Source of the DNA: Erythrophleum ivorense
Taxonomy: Eukaryota; Streptophyta; Magnoliopsida; Fabales; Fabaceae
Assembly: GCA_026724425.1 (NCBI GenBank)
Contig: JAIUCV010000019.1
Span: 11,286,612 to 11,350,611, forward strand
Length of the DNA: 64,000 nucleotides
Direction of reading: 5' to 3'
Shown: piece by piece, positions 1 through 9,705 of the stretch
Position numbering within the stretch: position 1 is the stretch's first letter
Layout of the letters: every line of letters begins with the position of its first letter
Translations under genes and position numbers: made by a program
The notes under the pieces: model-generated
Seen by the model: only the letters and a program-made list of their open reading frames with translations
Database searches by the model: none
What the model was told of the DNA's origin: nothing

Positions 1-1936
1 AAATCTCATGGCTAGAAGAGGTCATATGGCTATTCTATGACATCATGTGCAAAATGGCCCTTTCTTGGCCAAAAGTGTGGCTAATGGGGTCCCATATTAA
101 GTTTTCTACTTCTGTGACTCTTTGAGCACATGAGAAAGCATCTATAGGAGCTATCAATCATGCCTCAAGTATCTAATAACTTAGATTGGGGAAACTCACT
201 ACCCCATGCCCACTTATGCACCCTTATATACTAGGCTATCATGGATCATTTCTCATTCAACCATGCTCTTTCATTCACCTCAAAGCTCATTCTCATACAT
301 TCATCATTAATACATACATTGTCTTACAAAATTTGTATATGCTACATCATATACATCATTTACATCTCATGTACAATTCTCATATACAATGTATTACGAA
401 AACTTTACATTCTTCTTCATCTCTATCCCTAGCCTCATGCTTGTTGGTGGTTGCTCCCATCCCTTATCTCACTTGGGCCACCTGGCATGGTTGGATGGTG
501 GAGAGGGGGGTGAGATTCGGAGAATCTCAGTAGTTCAACTCTCATTCAAACATACATATATTGCATGCTACAAGTCTCATTATGCATGTATGGCATGTTA
601 GCATATAAAACATGATGAAAACATTTAAAACATGTAAAATGGCCATGGATAACATTCAAGAGCTCGCTGAGTACTTGGATCGGCCTCACCCCTTCCTTTA
701 TGGCTTTTGGATTTGCCTTCCCATACTTAAGAGGTACTTAGACTCACCCTTACTCTTTGGGAGTCCACCTCACTTTTGGGAGACATGGCTCAACCAACTT
801 AGGGCTTCGGCTCATCCTCACCTTGGCTATAGGGTTATTGGCTTTTCCATTTCCTCAAGCAAACCAAAACAATCATATAAATTATCATTTCAATTCATAA
901 CACATCATCATGCTAACACACTTCTCATAGCTCATATCATTCATACACACAAGCAAGACAATGTAAACACACAATTATGCATGAGAGAAAGTGGAGAGAA
1001 CTACCTTTGTTGGCTATTTACTACTTGCTCTGTCAATGGTCTCCTCCCTTGTTGGTTTCACAACAACTTCTAGATGGGAGAGTTTCTCTTGAGCCTAACC
1101 ACACAAAAGCATGGAATCAATACTTCAATACTCAATTCTTAAGCTAGGGATCACTTCTAATCAGCTCTACTGAGCTTCTCACTCTAGGTCTTTTCCTCTC
1201 ACTAGGGTCCATGAGCTATCCCTCTCTTTTCTCAACTCTTAAGAAGAGAAAGCAAGGAAGAGAAGGTTACATGACTTCTAACCTCCCTTAAGAGTGGTTT
1301 TCCACTCTTCCTCCTCTGAACCAAGCTCAAAACATGACTACTTTAACTATTAAAACCGTAGGAAGAGAGGATAAGGGGAGAAGAGTAACATACTAAGAGA
1401 AAAGCCATGGAATTCCTTACCTTTCTTGTTCTTCCTTCCTCTCCTAAGCTTCTCTCTCTCTCCTCCGCCCTTTTCTCTCTCTTAAAGTGAGCTTAAGTCG
1501 GTTACAGAGTAAAAGGATGAGTTGGGATGGTTTAAAAAGTCAAATTCTCTATTTTCACGCTTTTCCGAACTAACCCTCGCTATAGCGAGCCATAACCCTC
1601 GCTACGGCGAGCTCGAATAAGTCCCAGAACTCTGCCTTCGCTATGGCGTTCGCTACGGCGAGCAACTCCCTGGTCTCTATATGGAATGCCATACTCGCTA
1701 TAGCTAGGAACAATTTCGCTACGGCGAGCAACTTACTGGTTTCTGTATGGAATGCCGCACTCGCTATAGCTAGGAACATACTCGCTACGACGAAGAGGCA
1801 TTCTCGCTATGGCGATTCTATATCTCGCTTTGGCGAGAAGACTTAGAAAATTCTCAGCTGTTCGAAAATTTTTCAGCTTCTCTTTCCCTTTCCTTTTCTC
1901 ATTTTCTTTTCTATTTTCTTTTTCTGGGTTGTTACA
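1..1936 (-). mobile_element. Right-hand part of a long LTR (L1), cut by the window edge
   Basis: The stretch matches, in order and orientation, the LTR copy at 46720-52402 (the shared block around 'gagcctaaccacacaa', the 'ctcaccc...ttgg' segments, the CT-rich leader and the palindrome array), and ends in gttgttaca. The next five bases, tatac (1937-1941), should be the right target duplication, because the copia LTR sequence continues directly after it. The left end lies outside the window. No coding capacity was seen. Sense is inferred to be minus, from a consensus 5' splice site in the sister copy L4 and a TATA box in relative K; no primer site or polypurine tract confirms it. L1 is younger than the copia it interrupts. 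Confidence 0.7.
1576..1837. repeat. Array of GCTATAGC-type short palindromes (array 1)
   Basis: About nine or ten units resembling tcgctatagcga occur in 260 bp. The first (1576-1589) is a perfect 14-bp palindrome; the others vary in the centre (ctacgg, ctatgg, ctttgg) or end in ctag instead of cgag. Spacing is irregular, about 20-45 bp. The array lies about 100-360 bp from the LTR terminus at 1936. The same array recurs at 51240 and 52066. Confidence 0.85.
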
Positions 1937-2084
1937 TATACCTTGTACCTTATATCATTTAGTTTCAATAGTGTAAAGTTTTTTCTCCTTGCCTTTGGAC
2001 GTAGGTCATATTGGCCGAACCATATTAATTTTTTGTGTCATTCTTTATTTTCTTTTTACTTTCCTAATGCCACCAATTCAAACA
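1937..2084 (+). repeat. Copia 5' LTR, distal 148 bp after the L1 insertion
   Basis: This matches the last 148 bp of the 3' LTR (6265-6412), including the gtaccttatatcatt block and the gtggacgtaggtca-like block. It ends in aaca two bases before the primer binding site. The first ~158 bp of this LTR are expected left of L1. Confidence 0.88.
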
Positions 2085-2086
2085 AT

Positions 2087-2099
2087 TGGTATCAGAGCC
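2087..2099 (+). other. Primer binding site, initiator tRNA-Met type
   Basis: tggtatcagagcc is the standard plant copia primer site complementary to the 3' end of initiator tRNA-Met. It lies two bases after the 5' LTR and three before the gag ATG at 2102. Confidence 0.92.
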
Positions 2100-2101
2100 A
2101 G

Positions 2102-5100
2102 ATGGCGCCTCACAAATTCGATATTGAGAAATTCAATGGGTTGAATAATTTCACATTGTGGAAGATGAAGATGCAGGCAATTCTAGTTCAGCAAGGATGC
2201 GTGACAGAGATAAATGGAGAAGAAAGGTTGCTCGGGAGTTTAAAGGCAGAGGAAATGGCAGAGATTTTGGCGAAAGCTCATAGCGTCATTCTATTGAGTT
2301 TGACGGATGAGGTCTTAAGGGAGGTTGTAGATGAGACTTTTGCAGCTTCGTTATGGGAGAAATTAGAAAGCAAGTAGAAGAAGAAATCCCTAACGAATTG
2401 ATTATATCAGAAGCAGCGGTTATATACCCTTAGGATATCAGAAAGTACACTGATAAGAGATCATATTAACAATTTTAACCAAATTATTTTAGATCTTTAA
2501 GGGGTTGGGATTAAGATTGAGGAAGAGGACCAGGCAATAATTCTTTTATACTCGTTGCCTAATTCATATGAAAACTTTATTGACACAATGTTTTATGAGA
2601 GAGACACTATCTTGGTTAGTGATATAAAGGATGCTTTACAATCAAAAGAACTGAAGAGGAGGGTGTCTGGGTCCGATGAGGAAGCATCAGATATGGGTTT
2701 GGTAGTGAATAGAGGCAGGAGCAAGGAGAAGGATGAAGGTAATCAAAGTAAGTCCCATTCGAAGTCAAGGTCTAAGGGGCAACTACGGTGTTTTAAGTGT
2801 AAAGAAAAGGGACATTTCAAGAGGGATTGTCCACAGTGGAAAAAGAAAAATAATTAGAAGGAATCAAATGGTCAGGCAAGTACCTTAGTGGTTCAGGATA
2901 GTTCAAATGAGGGTGTTGGTAGAGATATTCTGACGGTTAGTACCTTAAATTCTACAAATACCTGGGTCGTAGATACTGGAACTTCTTATCACATGACTTT
3001 CACAAAGAAGATGTTTACTTCTTTTAAGAAGTGGAAAGACAGTGTAAAGTTAGGAGATGATCGGAAGCTTAGTGTTGAAGGCAGTGGGTCAGTACAGGCA
3101 AAAATGTTTGATAGTATGGTTAGAACATTTGATACATGGTATGTTCCTGTGCTACGAAAAAATTTGATTTCTCTAGGTGCCTTGGACAAGCAAGGATATA
3201 GTTTTTCTGGTGATGGTGGACAGGTAAAGGTTTCTAGAGGTGTTCTAGTAGTAATGAAGGGTAGACATCAGCATGGGGTCTATATACTCATTAGAAACTC
3301 GGTAATGGGCATTGTGGTAGTTTCTAGTTTTTTAGAGAAGAACAATGATCAAACAGAGTTATGGCATCGACGACTAGGGCATATGAGTGAGAAAGGATTA
3401 GTAGTGTTGTGAAAGTAGAGGTTGTTGAAGGGCGTGGAAATTAGAAAGTTGAAGTCCTGTGAAACTTGTGTCAAGGCCAAGCAACGCAGAGTTAAGTTCA
3501 ATTTGAGAAAGCATATCTCCACTGATATCCTTAAATATATACATTCAAACTTGTGGGGTCCTTCTCCAATTGAGTCTCATGGAGGATGTAGATACTTTGT
3601 GACATTTATTAATGACTACTCCAGAAAAGTGTAGGTGTATTTTTTGAAGAAGAAGGATGAGATGTTTGGGAAGTTAAAGGAGTGGAAGATTATGATTGAA
3701 AAGCGTACTGAGAAGCAAGTCAAGATATGCAGAACTGATAATGGGTTAGAGTTCTACAATACATCATTTGATGAGTTCTGTAAGAAAGAAGGTATAGTGA
3801 GACAACACACTGTATAGCACACACCACAACAAAATGGTGTAGCAGAGCGGATGAACTAAACATTTCTGCAGCGCGCAAGATGTATGCGGCTGAGTGCTAA
3901 TCTTCCTAAGCAATTTTGGGCTAAAACAGTTAACACTGCAACCTATTTAATGAATAGATCTCCATCAACTGCAATTGATTTGAAGACTTCACAAAAGGTG
4001 TGGTACAGTACACCTTAGGACTATTCTAGTTTGAAGATATTTGGGTGCCCGACATACGCTCATGTGAATGATGGTAAACTAGAGGTGAGGGCAATGAAGT
4101 GCATATTCTAAGGTATGCAACTGGTGTAAAAGGGTATAGAATAGGACAGGACCCCAAGATTCATTATTAGTAAAGATGTGATGTTTGATGAATCTGCTAT
4201 GTTCAACCAGAAGGAGAAACTTGATGATTTTGCACGAAAAGATCTGAGTGTTAATCAGAAGGTAGAGTTCGAGGTGGAGACCTCAAGGACAAACAAGAGC
4301 TCTATAGACCAACCTAAAGATTTGCAGAAAGAGCAGTAGAGTATAATAATAAGGAGCGAAAGAAGAGAAAATAGAAGACCTGTCAGGTATGCAGACTGTG
4401 TGAATTTTGTTGATATTAACCTTGTTGCATATGCATTGGCGGTGGCAGAAAGCATTGATGCTAAGGAGACATAGTCCTACAAGGAGGTGGTCCAAAGTAA
4501 GGAGGCAACTGACTGGTTACTAGTTATGAATGAGGAAATGCAGTCCCTATCAAAGAATAGAATTTAGGAGTTGGTACCTCTACCAAAGGGTGTAAAGCCT
4601 ATAGGATGCAAGTGGGTGTACAAAAAGAAGGAAGGGATTCCTGAAGTTGAGCCGGCAAGGTTCAAAGCGAGACTTATAGCGAAAGGGTTCTCACAAAAGG
4701 AGGGCATAAACTACCATGAAGTATTCTCTCCAGTTGTGAAGCATAAGACCATTTGGGTTCTTCTAGCAATGGTAAGTGCACTTGATTTAGAGTTTGAGCA
4801 ACTTGATGTGAAGATGACATTCTTACATGGGAATCTGGAAGAGGACATCTACATGACTCAGCCTGAGGGGTTTCAAGATCTTGAAAAAAGGGAGTTTGTT
4901 TACCTATTGAAGAAGTCCTTGTATGGCTTAAAGTAGTCACCCAGACAGTGGTACAAAAGGTTTGATACTTTTATGGTTTCTAAAGAATTTGCTCGTAACT
5001 CGTTCAATAGTTGTGTGTATTCTAGGAATTTGTCAAATGATTCTTGGATCTACTTGTTGCTGCATGTGGATGATATGTTGATAGCGGCAAAGAACAAGAC

Positions 5101-6034
5101 TGAAATCAACAAGTTAAAAAGGTTACTGAGCAGAGAGTTTGAGATGAAAGATCTAAGTGCAGCCAAAAAAATCTTAGGCATGGAAATATGGAGGGATTGA
5201 AAAGCACGCCAATTGTATATGTCGCAACAGAAGTACATTGAGAAGGTGTTGCGATCTTTTCAGATGGATCAAGCCAAGCCTTTGAGTACTCTATTGGCAG
5301 CACATTTCAGATTGGATGCTAGTACACTACCAAGCACAGATGAGGAGAAAGACTATCTGAGTGGAGTCCCTTATGCTAGTGCAATTGGGAGTTTGATGTA
5401 TGCGATGGTATGCATAAGATTAGAATTAGCCCATGCAGTTAGTGTTGTGAGCAAGTTCATGGGAAATCCAGGGAAGACTCACTGGGAAGCAGTAAAGCGG
5501 ATCATGCAGTACTTGAGAGGTACAGTTGATGTTTGTCTAATTTATGGTACTGATAGATTTGCTAGTGGATTGGTAGGTTATACAGATTCAGATTATGGTG
5601 GAGACCTTATAAGGTGAAAATCGTTGACATGCTATATCTTCACCCTGTATAGATGTGCTGTTAGCTGGAAAGCAACTTTGCAATCTATAGTTGCTTTGTC
5701 GACCACTGAGGCGTAGTACATGTCCTTGACCAAGGGAGTGAAGGAAGATATGTGGTTACATCACTTGATTGGAAGCCTTGGATTGAAGATTCAGATGCCT
5801 GAAGTATGTTATGCCAGTCAAAGTGTGTTGAGCCTGGCAAAGAACCCAATCTACCATGAAAGGTCCAAGTACATAGATGTTAAATTGAATTTCATCAGGG
5901 ATGCCTTAGAAAATAAGGTGGTGACCATAGAGAAGATACTAACAGTAGAGAATCCAGTAGGCATGTTGACAAAGCCATTGCCTGTTGATAAGTTTAGGCA
6001 TAGCTTAGACTTAGTGCGAGTTCGAGCAGCATGA
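2102..6034 (+). pseudogene. Copia gag-pol polyprotein pseudogene
   Basis: The reading starts at ATG 2102 (MAPHKFDIEKFNG, a typical copia gag start) and is followed in one frame to the stop after VRVRAA at 6034. Visible domains: gag 2102-2857 with a CFKCKEKGHFKRDC zinc knuckle at about 2790-2831; protease motif DTGTSYHMT at about 2972; GAG-pre-integrase LWHRRLGH near 3360; an integrase zinc motif and core from about 3450 to 3850; reverse transcriptase 4571-5300, where the YVDD box reads HVDD; and RNase H with YTDSDYGG near 5580. About fifteen in-frame stops interrupt it, at 2375, 2855, 3409, 3632, 3815, 4934, 5198 and 5615 among others. A compensating indel pair seems to lie near 4110-4165. 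Most stops are where CAG, TGG or CGA would be expected. It cannot make protein. Confidence 0.93.
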
Positions 6035-6090
6035 GGCCTTATGGGGTGTAATAATAAAGAGATGATCGAATCAAACATTTGGAGATTTTA

Positions 6091-6106
6091 AGTCAAGGTG
6101 GAGAAT
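6091..6106 (+). other. Copia polypurine tract
   Basis: A purine-rich run with the core aaggtggagaat lies immediately before the 3' LTR. It is the usual plus-strand priming position of plant copia elements. Confidence 0.8.
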
Positions 6107-6412
6107 TGTGATGATGCCTTCAAATCTTAATACCCAAGTCCCACATCGGATAGAACTCAGATGGGAAGGGAATTCCTCATATATAAAAGAGAGGACAAGT
6201 CCCACATCGAGTAGAATTGGATTGGGAGTGAGATTGTTTATGTATATAAAAAGGAATTCTATAATTATACCTTGTACCTTGTATCATTCAGTCTCAATAG
6301 TGTAAAGTTTTTTTTCCCTACCCGTGGACGTAGGTCACATTGGCCAAACCACGTTAATTTTCTGTGTCATTCTTTTTTTTTCTTTTTACTTTCCTAATAC
6401 CGCCAATTTACA
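6107..6412 (+). repeat. Copia 3' LTR, about 306 bp
   Basis: It starts tgtgatgatgcc straight after the polypurine tract and ends ttaca, giving the TG...CA frame. It contains a 61-bp direct duplication of a promoter-like block, each copy with aagtcccacatcg followed by a TATA box. The last 148 bp match the 5' LTR. The right flank starts atagaa; the left target duplication is outside the window. Confidence 0.88.
6136..6254 (+). promoter_or_regulatory. Duplicated USE plus TATA promoter block in the copia LTR
   Basis: gtcccacatcg occurs at 6138-6148 and 6199-6209. It equals the plant U-snRNA upstream sequence element, consensus RTCCCACATCG. Each copy is followed by a TATA box, tatataaaa at 6180-6188 (31-nt gap) and tatataaaaa at 6243-6252 (33-nt gap). 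Plant Pol II snRNA promoters have a USE followed about three turns later by TATA, so the spacing fits. Use as an active promoter is inference. Confidence 0.7.
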
Positions 6413-6994
6413 ATAGAATAAAAGGAACACTAGTTGAATAAAAAGTTACTGAGGAAGATGGCCGTTTGGAAGGAATTCCAAGTTAGCAATATGAGGTGTA
6501 TGTACTTTGAGAGAATAGACACAGAGTGCAAGAGGATAGGGCATAACATATGATATTTGCTGCTTAACTAGCTTCTTCTATGTGCACGTGCGTGCGTGCA
6601 CTAATTTAATCAAAATCATGTTATATGGTATGATGTTTATGAATTTGTTTGTTTGATGAAGGGGTGGCTTAGTGGGAAAAACAAAAAGTTAGGAAGACTT
6701 CTATCTATTAAGGATTACAACTCTTATAGACATAAATGACATGAACCTTTGTAAATGCAAAACTTCATGTGCAGAGAGCTTAAAGGAATGGGGAGGGCAT
6801 TTCAGCAACTGTAGAAGAATTATATGTAATATTTTTTTTTTAAAAAAATTAGATTGAATTGAGCTTGGTCGGGTTTGCAATATCAAAGTACGACCTCAAC
6901 CCAAATTTAATCCGAGCATCAGTTTGAAGCCCATAGTCTTATTTCTACTTTTTGGAGGCCGAACTGCTTAATATTAGGTCTTGGGAATTTACAG
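6413..6994. other. Remaining intron sequence of GH1 gene A, no gene seen
   Basis: AT-rich sequence lies between the copia element and the acceptor AG at 6993-6994. No GH1 exon or other conserved coding signal was found. It is read as the 3' part of the intron that holds the copia. Confidence 0.55.
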
Positions 6995-7832
6995 GTCAAC
7001 AAACACGACGGAATTCATCACTGGATGACTGGTCAAGGGTGAAGTACTTGCATGCACACGTTAGAGCTGTGCTTGACTCACTCAGGTATATCTATTTTTA
7101 TTTGAGTGACGATACTATGGGAATATTATGTTTCAACAATAATTATTAAATACAAAATAATATTTTATTAAATAATTACTTAAAATATTAACTCATTCAA
7201 TAGTTAATAGCTTTTAAAAAATTAATTTAATTTTTGTGCAATTGATATGTATAATTATAATAACAAAATTTATTAAAATAAGCAAAATATTATTATATAT
7301 TTAATAATATTTAGTAATTATTGTGTTATAATTAGAAAATATAATATTTTTAAGAACGTAGTATCATTACTTTTTATTTTTAGGTGTGGATGCTAAAAAG
7401 GACGTTTGATATCTTAAATAATCAACATTTTTGCATATTCCAATTGATTTCTTCTCTAACTTTACTTTCAATAATTACACTCTACTAATTGTTGTTATCG
7501 TTTTTTTTTTCTGTGTCATTTTTCCCGTATGCTAATAGAGTTCCTTTCCTTGGTTTCTTTATTCTTGACACATTCATAGGAATGGAGTGAATGTCAGAGG
7601 ATTTTTTGTGTGGTCCTTCTTGGATCTGTTAGAGTACCTGACTGGATATGAATCAACCTTTGGCTTATATCACGTAGATTTGAATGATCCCAATTTGAGG
7701 AGGCAACCTAGGCTGTCTGCTAAATGGTACTCGCATTTTTTGCGTAGAACTAAGGACCCAAAGGTCACTGCAGAACTTGAGAAGAATGCACATGAGCCCT
7801 CCAACCCTCTTTCATTGCACAATTCTGCTTAG
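6995..7832 (+). CDS. GH1 beta-glucosidase gene A, last two exons (partial)
   Basis: Two exons join in frame: 6995-7085 and 7580-7832 (stop at 7830-7832), with AG acceptors at 6993 and 7578 and a GT donor at 7086. The first reads GQQTRRNSSLDDWSRVKYLH and the second NGVNVRGFFVWSFLDLLEYL, followed by GYESTFGLYHVDLNDP and LSAKWYSHFL. These are the C-terminal blocks of plant family 1 glycoside hydrolases (BGLU11-like), including the WSF-D and GY-FGL segments that line the aglycone and glucose pocket. In the family such enzymes hydrolyse beta-glucosides, usually in vacuole or apoplast. The nucleophile motif (TENG type) belongs to the exon just upstream, which is not here: a copia element lies where the preceding intron should be. 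The two exons themselves are open, so the gene could still be whole with a very long intron, or a broken 3' end. Confidence 0.88.
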
Positions 7833-9132
7833 GAGTGATTTGAAGATTGTACACAAACTCAAACTTCGCAAACTTAGTAATTTCCTATTCTCTGTGAGAA
7901 TAAAGTGACATGGTGTATTATTGAAATTGATTGGACACTTCATGACGCATCTATTTTATTATGCATATGTTTTATGAAAGCTTAATGCTGAAATAAGAAG
8001 ATCTTCATGAGGCAAAGAAGTGGAGTTCCTCTTTCACCATTGCGCGATGTTTTAAATTTAGTTGGATTATATATAATGTAATGAGTAAAAGATTAGTGGC
8101 AACGGGGAAGTACTGGCCAAGGCTTTTGGTTATTGACTTTGTTGCGGAGTCTCTCTCATAAATCTGCATTTGCTAGCTTTTTGTAAGGATAATGACTGAA
8201 AAGACTAATTGTACTCAAATGCCGACCCAAAGAAAAAAATTATAGTTTAGTTATATTTAGAAATTTGTATTTGGTTCATTGATCTCCTGTGCACACTTGC
8301 TCGCGCAAACACACACATACGTAGGAAAGATGGGGTTAAAACAATGTCAAGCATATCCACTTGTGCGTATAAAATCGTTGTTTAAAAATATGGATTGGAT
8401 CTGCTAGTTAGACTAACAAATCAGTGAATTGATCATGATATTGGTCCATTTAGACCAAAAAATTGGCTTATTAAAAAATTGGTCAAAAATTAATTAAATT
8501 AATTAAAAACTAATAAAATTGGATAAAATTGAGCAAGTTAAAAGAGAACCTAATTTGGTTTGCATAAAAACTATTTGGACTGGGTTTTTTAGCACTACCC
8601 AACAACTTTGTCCAAAGAGTAATTGCTTGTTTGCTAGAATCTATGGAAAATGATTTCTTTTCCTTTCAATTGTGTAGTATCTATTATATTTTTATAATCA
8701 TTATTTGACAATATTATTTCTTTTTTTTAATGTAAATGCATAAAAGTCATTTTTGATCTTCAAAATTATCATTCTTCTTTTTTTTTCATTTTTGTTTCCA
8801 TCTTAACCATTATACATACCAAATCGCCCTATAGTCACAATCCTTCCCTTCCCTTCTCCTTTATTGGTCCACCTTTCCATTTCTCTCATTAGTTTAATTA
8901 ACGTGGGACTTTTAAATTGACAGATAAGCTATAAAAGCAAAGAAGAGAGCTCGCAGGGAGACTAAGAAGGTTTTGCTTGAAGATGAAATTAATGCCATAT
9001 TGATAATCCTTGATTACTTTAGAGTTCATACTAACATTGCTATGGAAAATGCTAAGCATGTTGATAAGGAGAGTCTTCTAGAAAACATGATGTGACCTAT
9101 AAGGATTTCAAACTGTTGCACTTAGTTCTACA
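7833..9132. other. Intergenic sequence after GH1 gene A
   Basis: AT-rich DNA with poly-T runs and no convincing coding sequence. The right limit is where similarity to the LTR copy at 30450 begins. A 53-bp near-perfect direct duplication built on cacactgtttcac (about 9133 and 9186) marks that junction. Confidence 0.5.
7899..7904 (+). terminator. Possible poly(A) signal of GH1 gene A
   Basis: aataaa lies 67 bp after the stop codon of gene A, a normal distance for a plant near-upstream element. No other support. Confidence 0.45.
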
Positions 9133-9471
9133 CACTGTTTCACCTATGGATAGAATACAAGAATTTATCTAATTTAAATAGTAATACACACTGTTTCACT
9201 TATGTATAGAATACAAGAATTTATCTAATTTAAATAGCAATACAACCATAAAGCATAAAAATGTGAACAAATTAAAATTTTTATTATAAAGTTAATAAGC
9301 TCTTTGCCCCCCACAATATTGTATTCCATTACGTAAACTATTAAAAGTAGAATAGTTCCTTCAAACAACCTATTAAAATCTTAAGACATTTGCCTAAGAC
9401 TCCCAATTAAAATCCCCACTTAGAACATACCTAAAAGACTAATAAAACCATCACACACTCTCAGCACACAT

Positions 9472-9705
9472 GATGCCACAGCCTTAAAGGGCCATGTTGT
9501 GGCATGCCTCATACAAAGGCAAATAGGATGCAAAGTCTTCACATGATGCTGTGGCCCTAAAGAGCCACATAGTTGTGCCTTCACCTCTATTTGAATGACA
9601 TTGTCATGCCTTAAGTGCCATGCTATGGCATTACAACCTCTATGATGTTTTCTTAGGGAAAAACTCGCATGGTGTTGTAGCACTGAAGGGTCATGCTACA
9701 ACACC
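9472..9705. repeat. Short inverted-repeat array in LTR D
   Basis: Several small hairpin-capable units lie close together. ggtgttgtagca (9671-9682) and tgctacaacacc (9694-9705) form a perfect 12-bp inverted repeat around an 11-base loop. tgccatgctatggca (9616-9630) is a palindrome with a 3-base centre. gccaca at 9475 pairs with tgtggc about 20 bp on, and gctgtggccc occurs further along. A decayed version is in E at about 30760-30925. Confidence 0.75.

Larger units (their letters stand above)
1937..6412 (+). mobile_element. Degenerate Ty1/copia LTR retrotransposon, Tork/Tnt1-like
   Basis: The parts are in the correct copia order on the plus strand: remnant 5' LTR, initiator-Met tRNA primer site, gag with a CCHC knuckle, aspartic protease, integrase, reverse transcriptase, RNase H, polypurine tract and 3' LTR. 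It sits upstream of, and on the same strand as, the last two exons of GH1 gene A, so it probably occupies an intron of that gene. The 5' LTR is not necessarily truncated: L1 was inserted into it, and the missing first part should lie just left of L1, outside the window. The two visible LTR halves differ at roughly a tenth of positions by eye, so the insertion is old. Confidence 0.93.

Noticed and set aside
186..1073. Overlapping frames of 60-153 codons in L1
   Set aside because: The matching region of L3 (47740-48800) does not keep the same frames, so these are chance openings in LTR DNA.
1576..1837. CRISPR array
   Set aside because: Units are short, irregular and in a plant LTR; there are no regular repeats with unique spacers and no cas genes.
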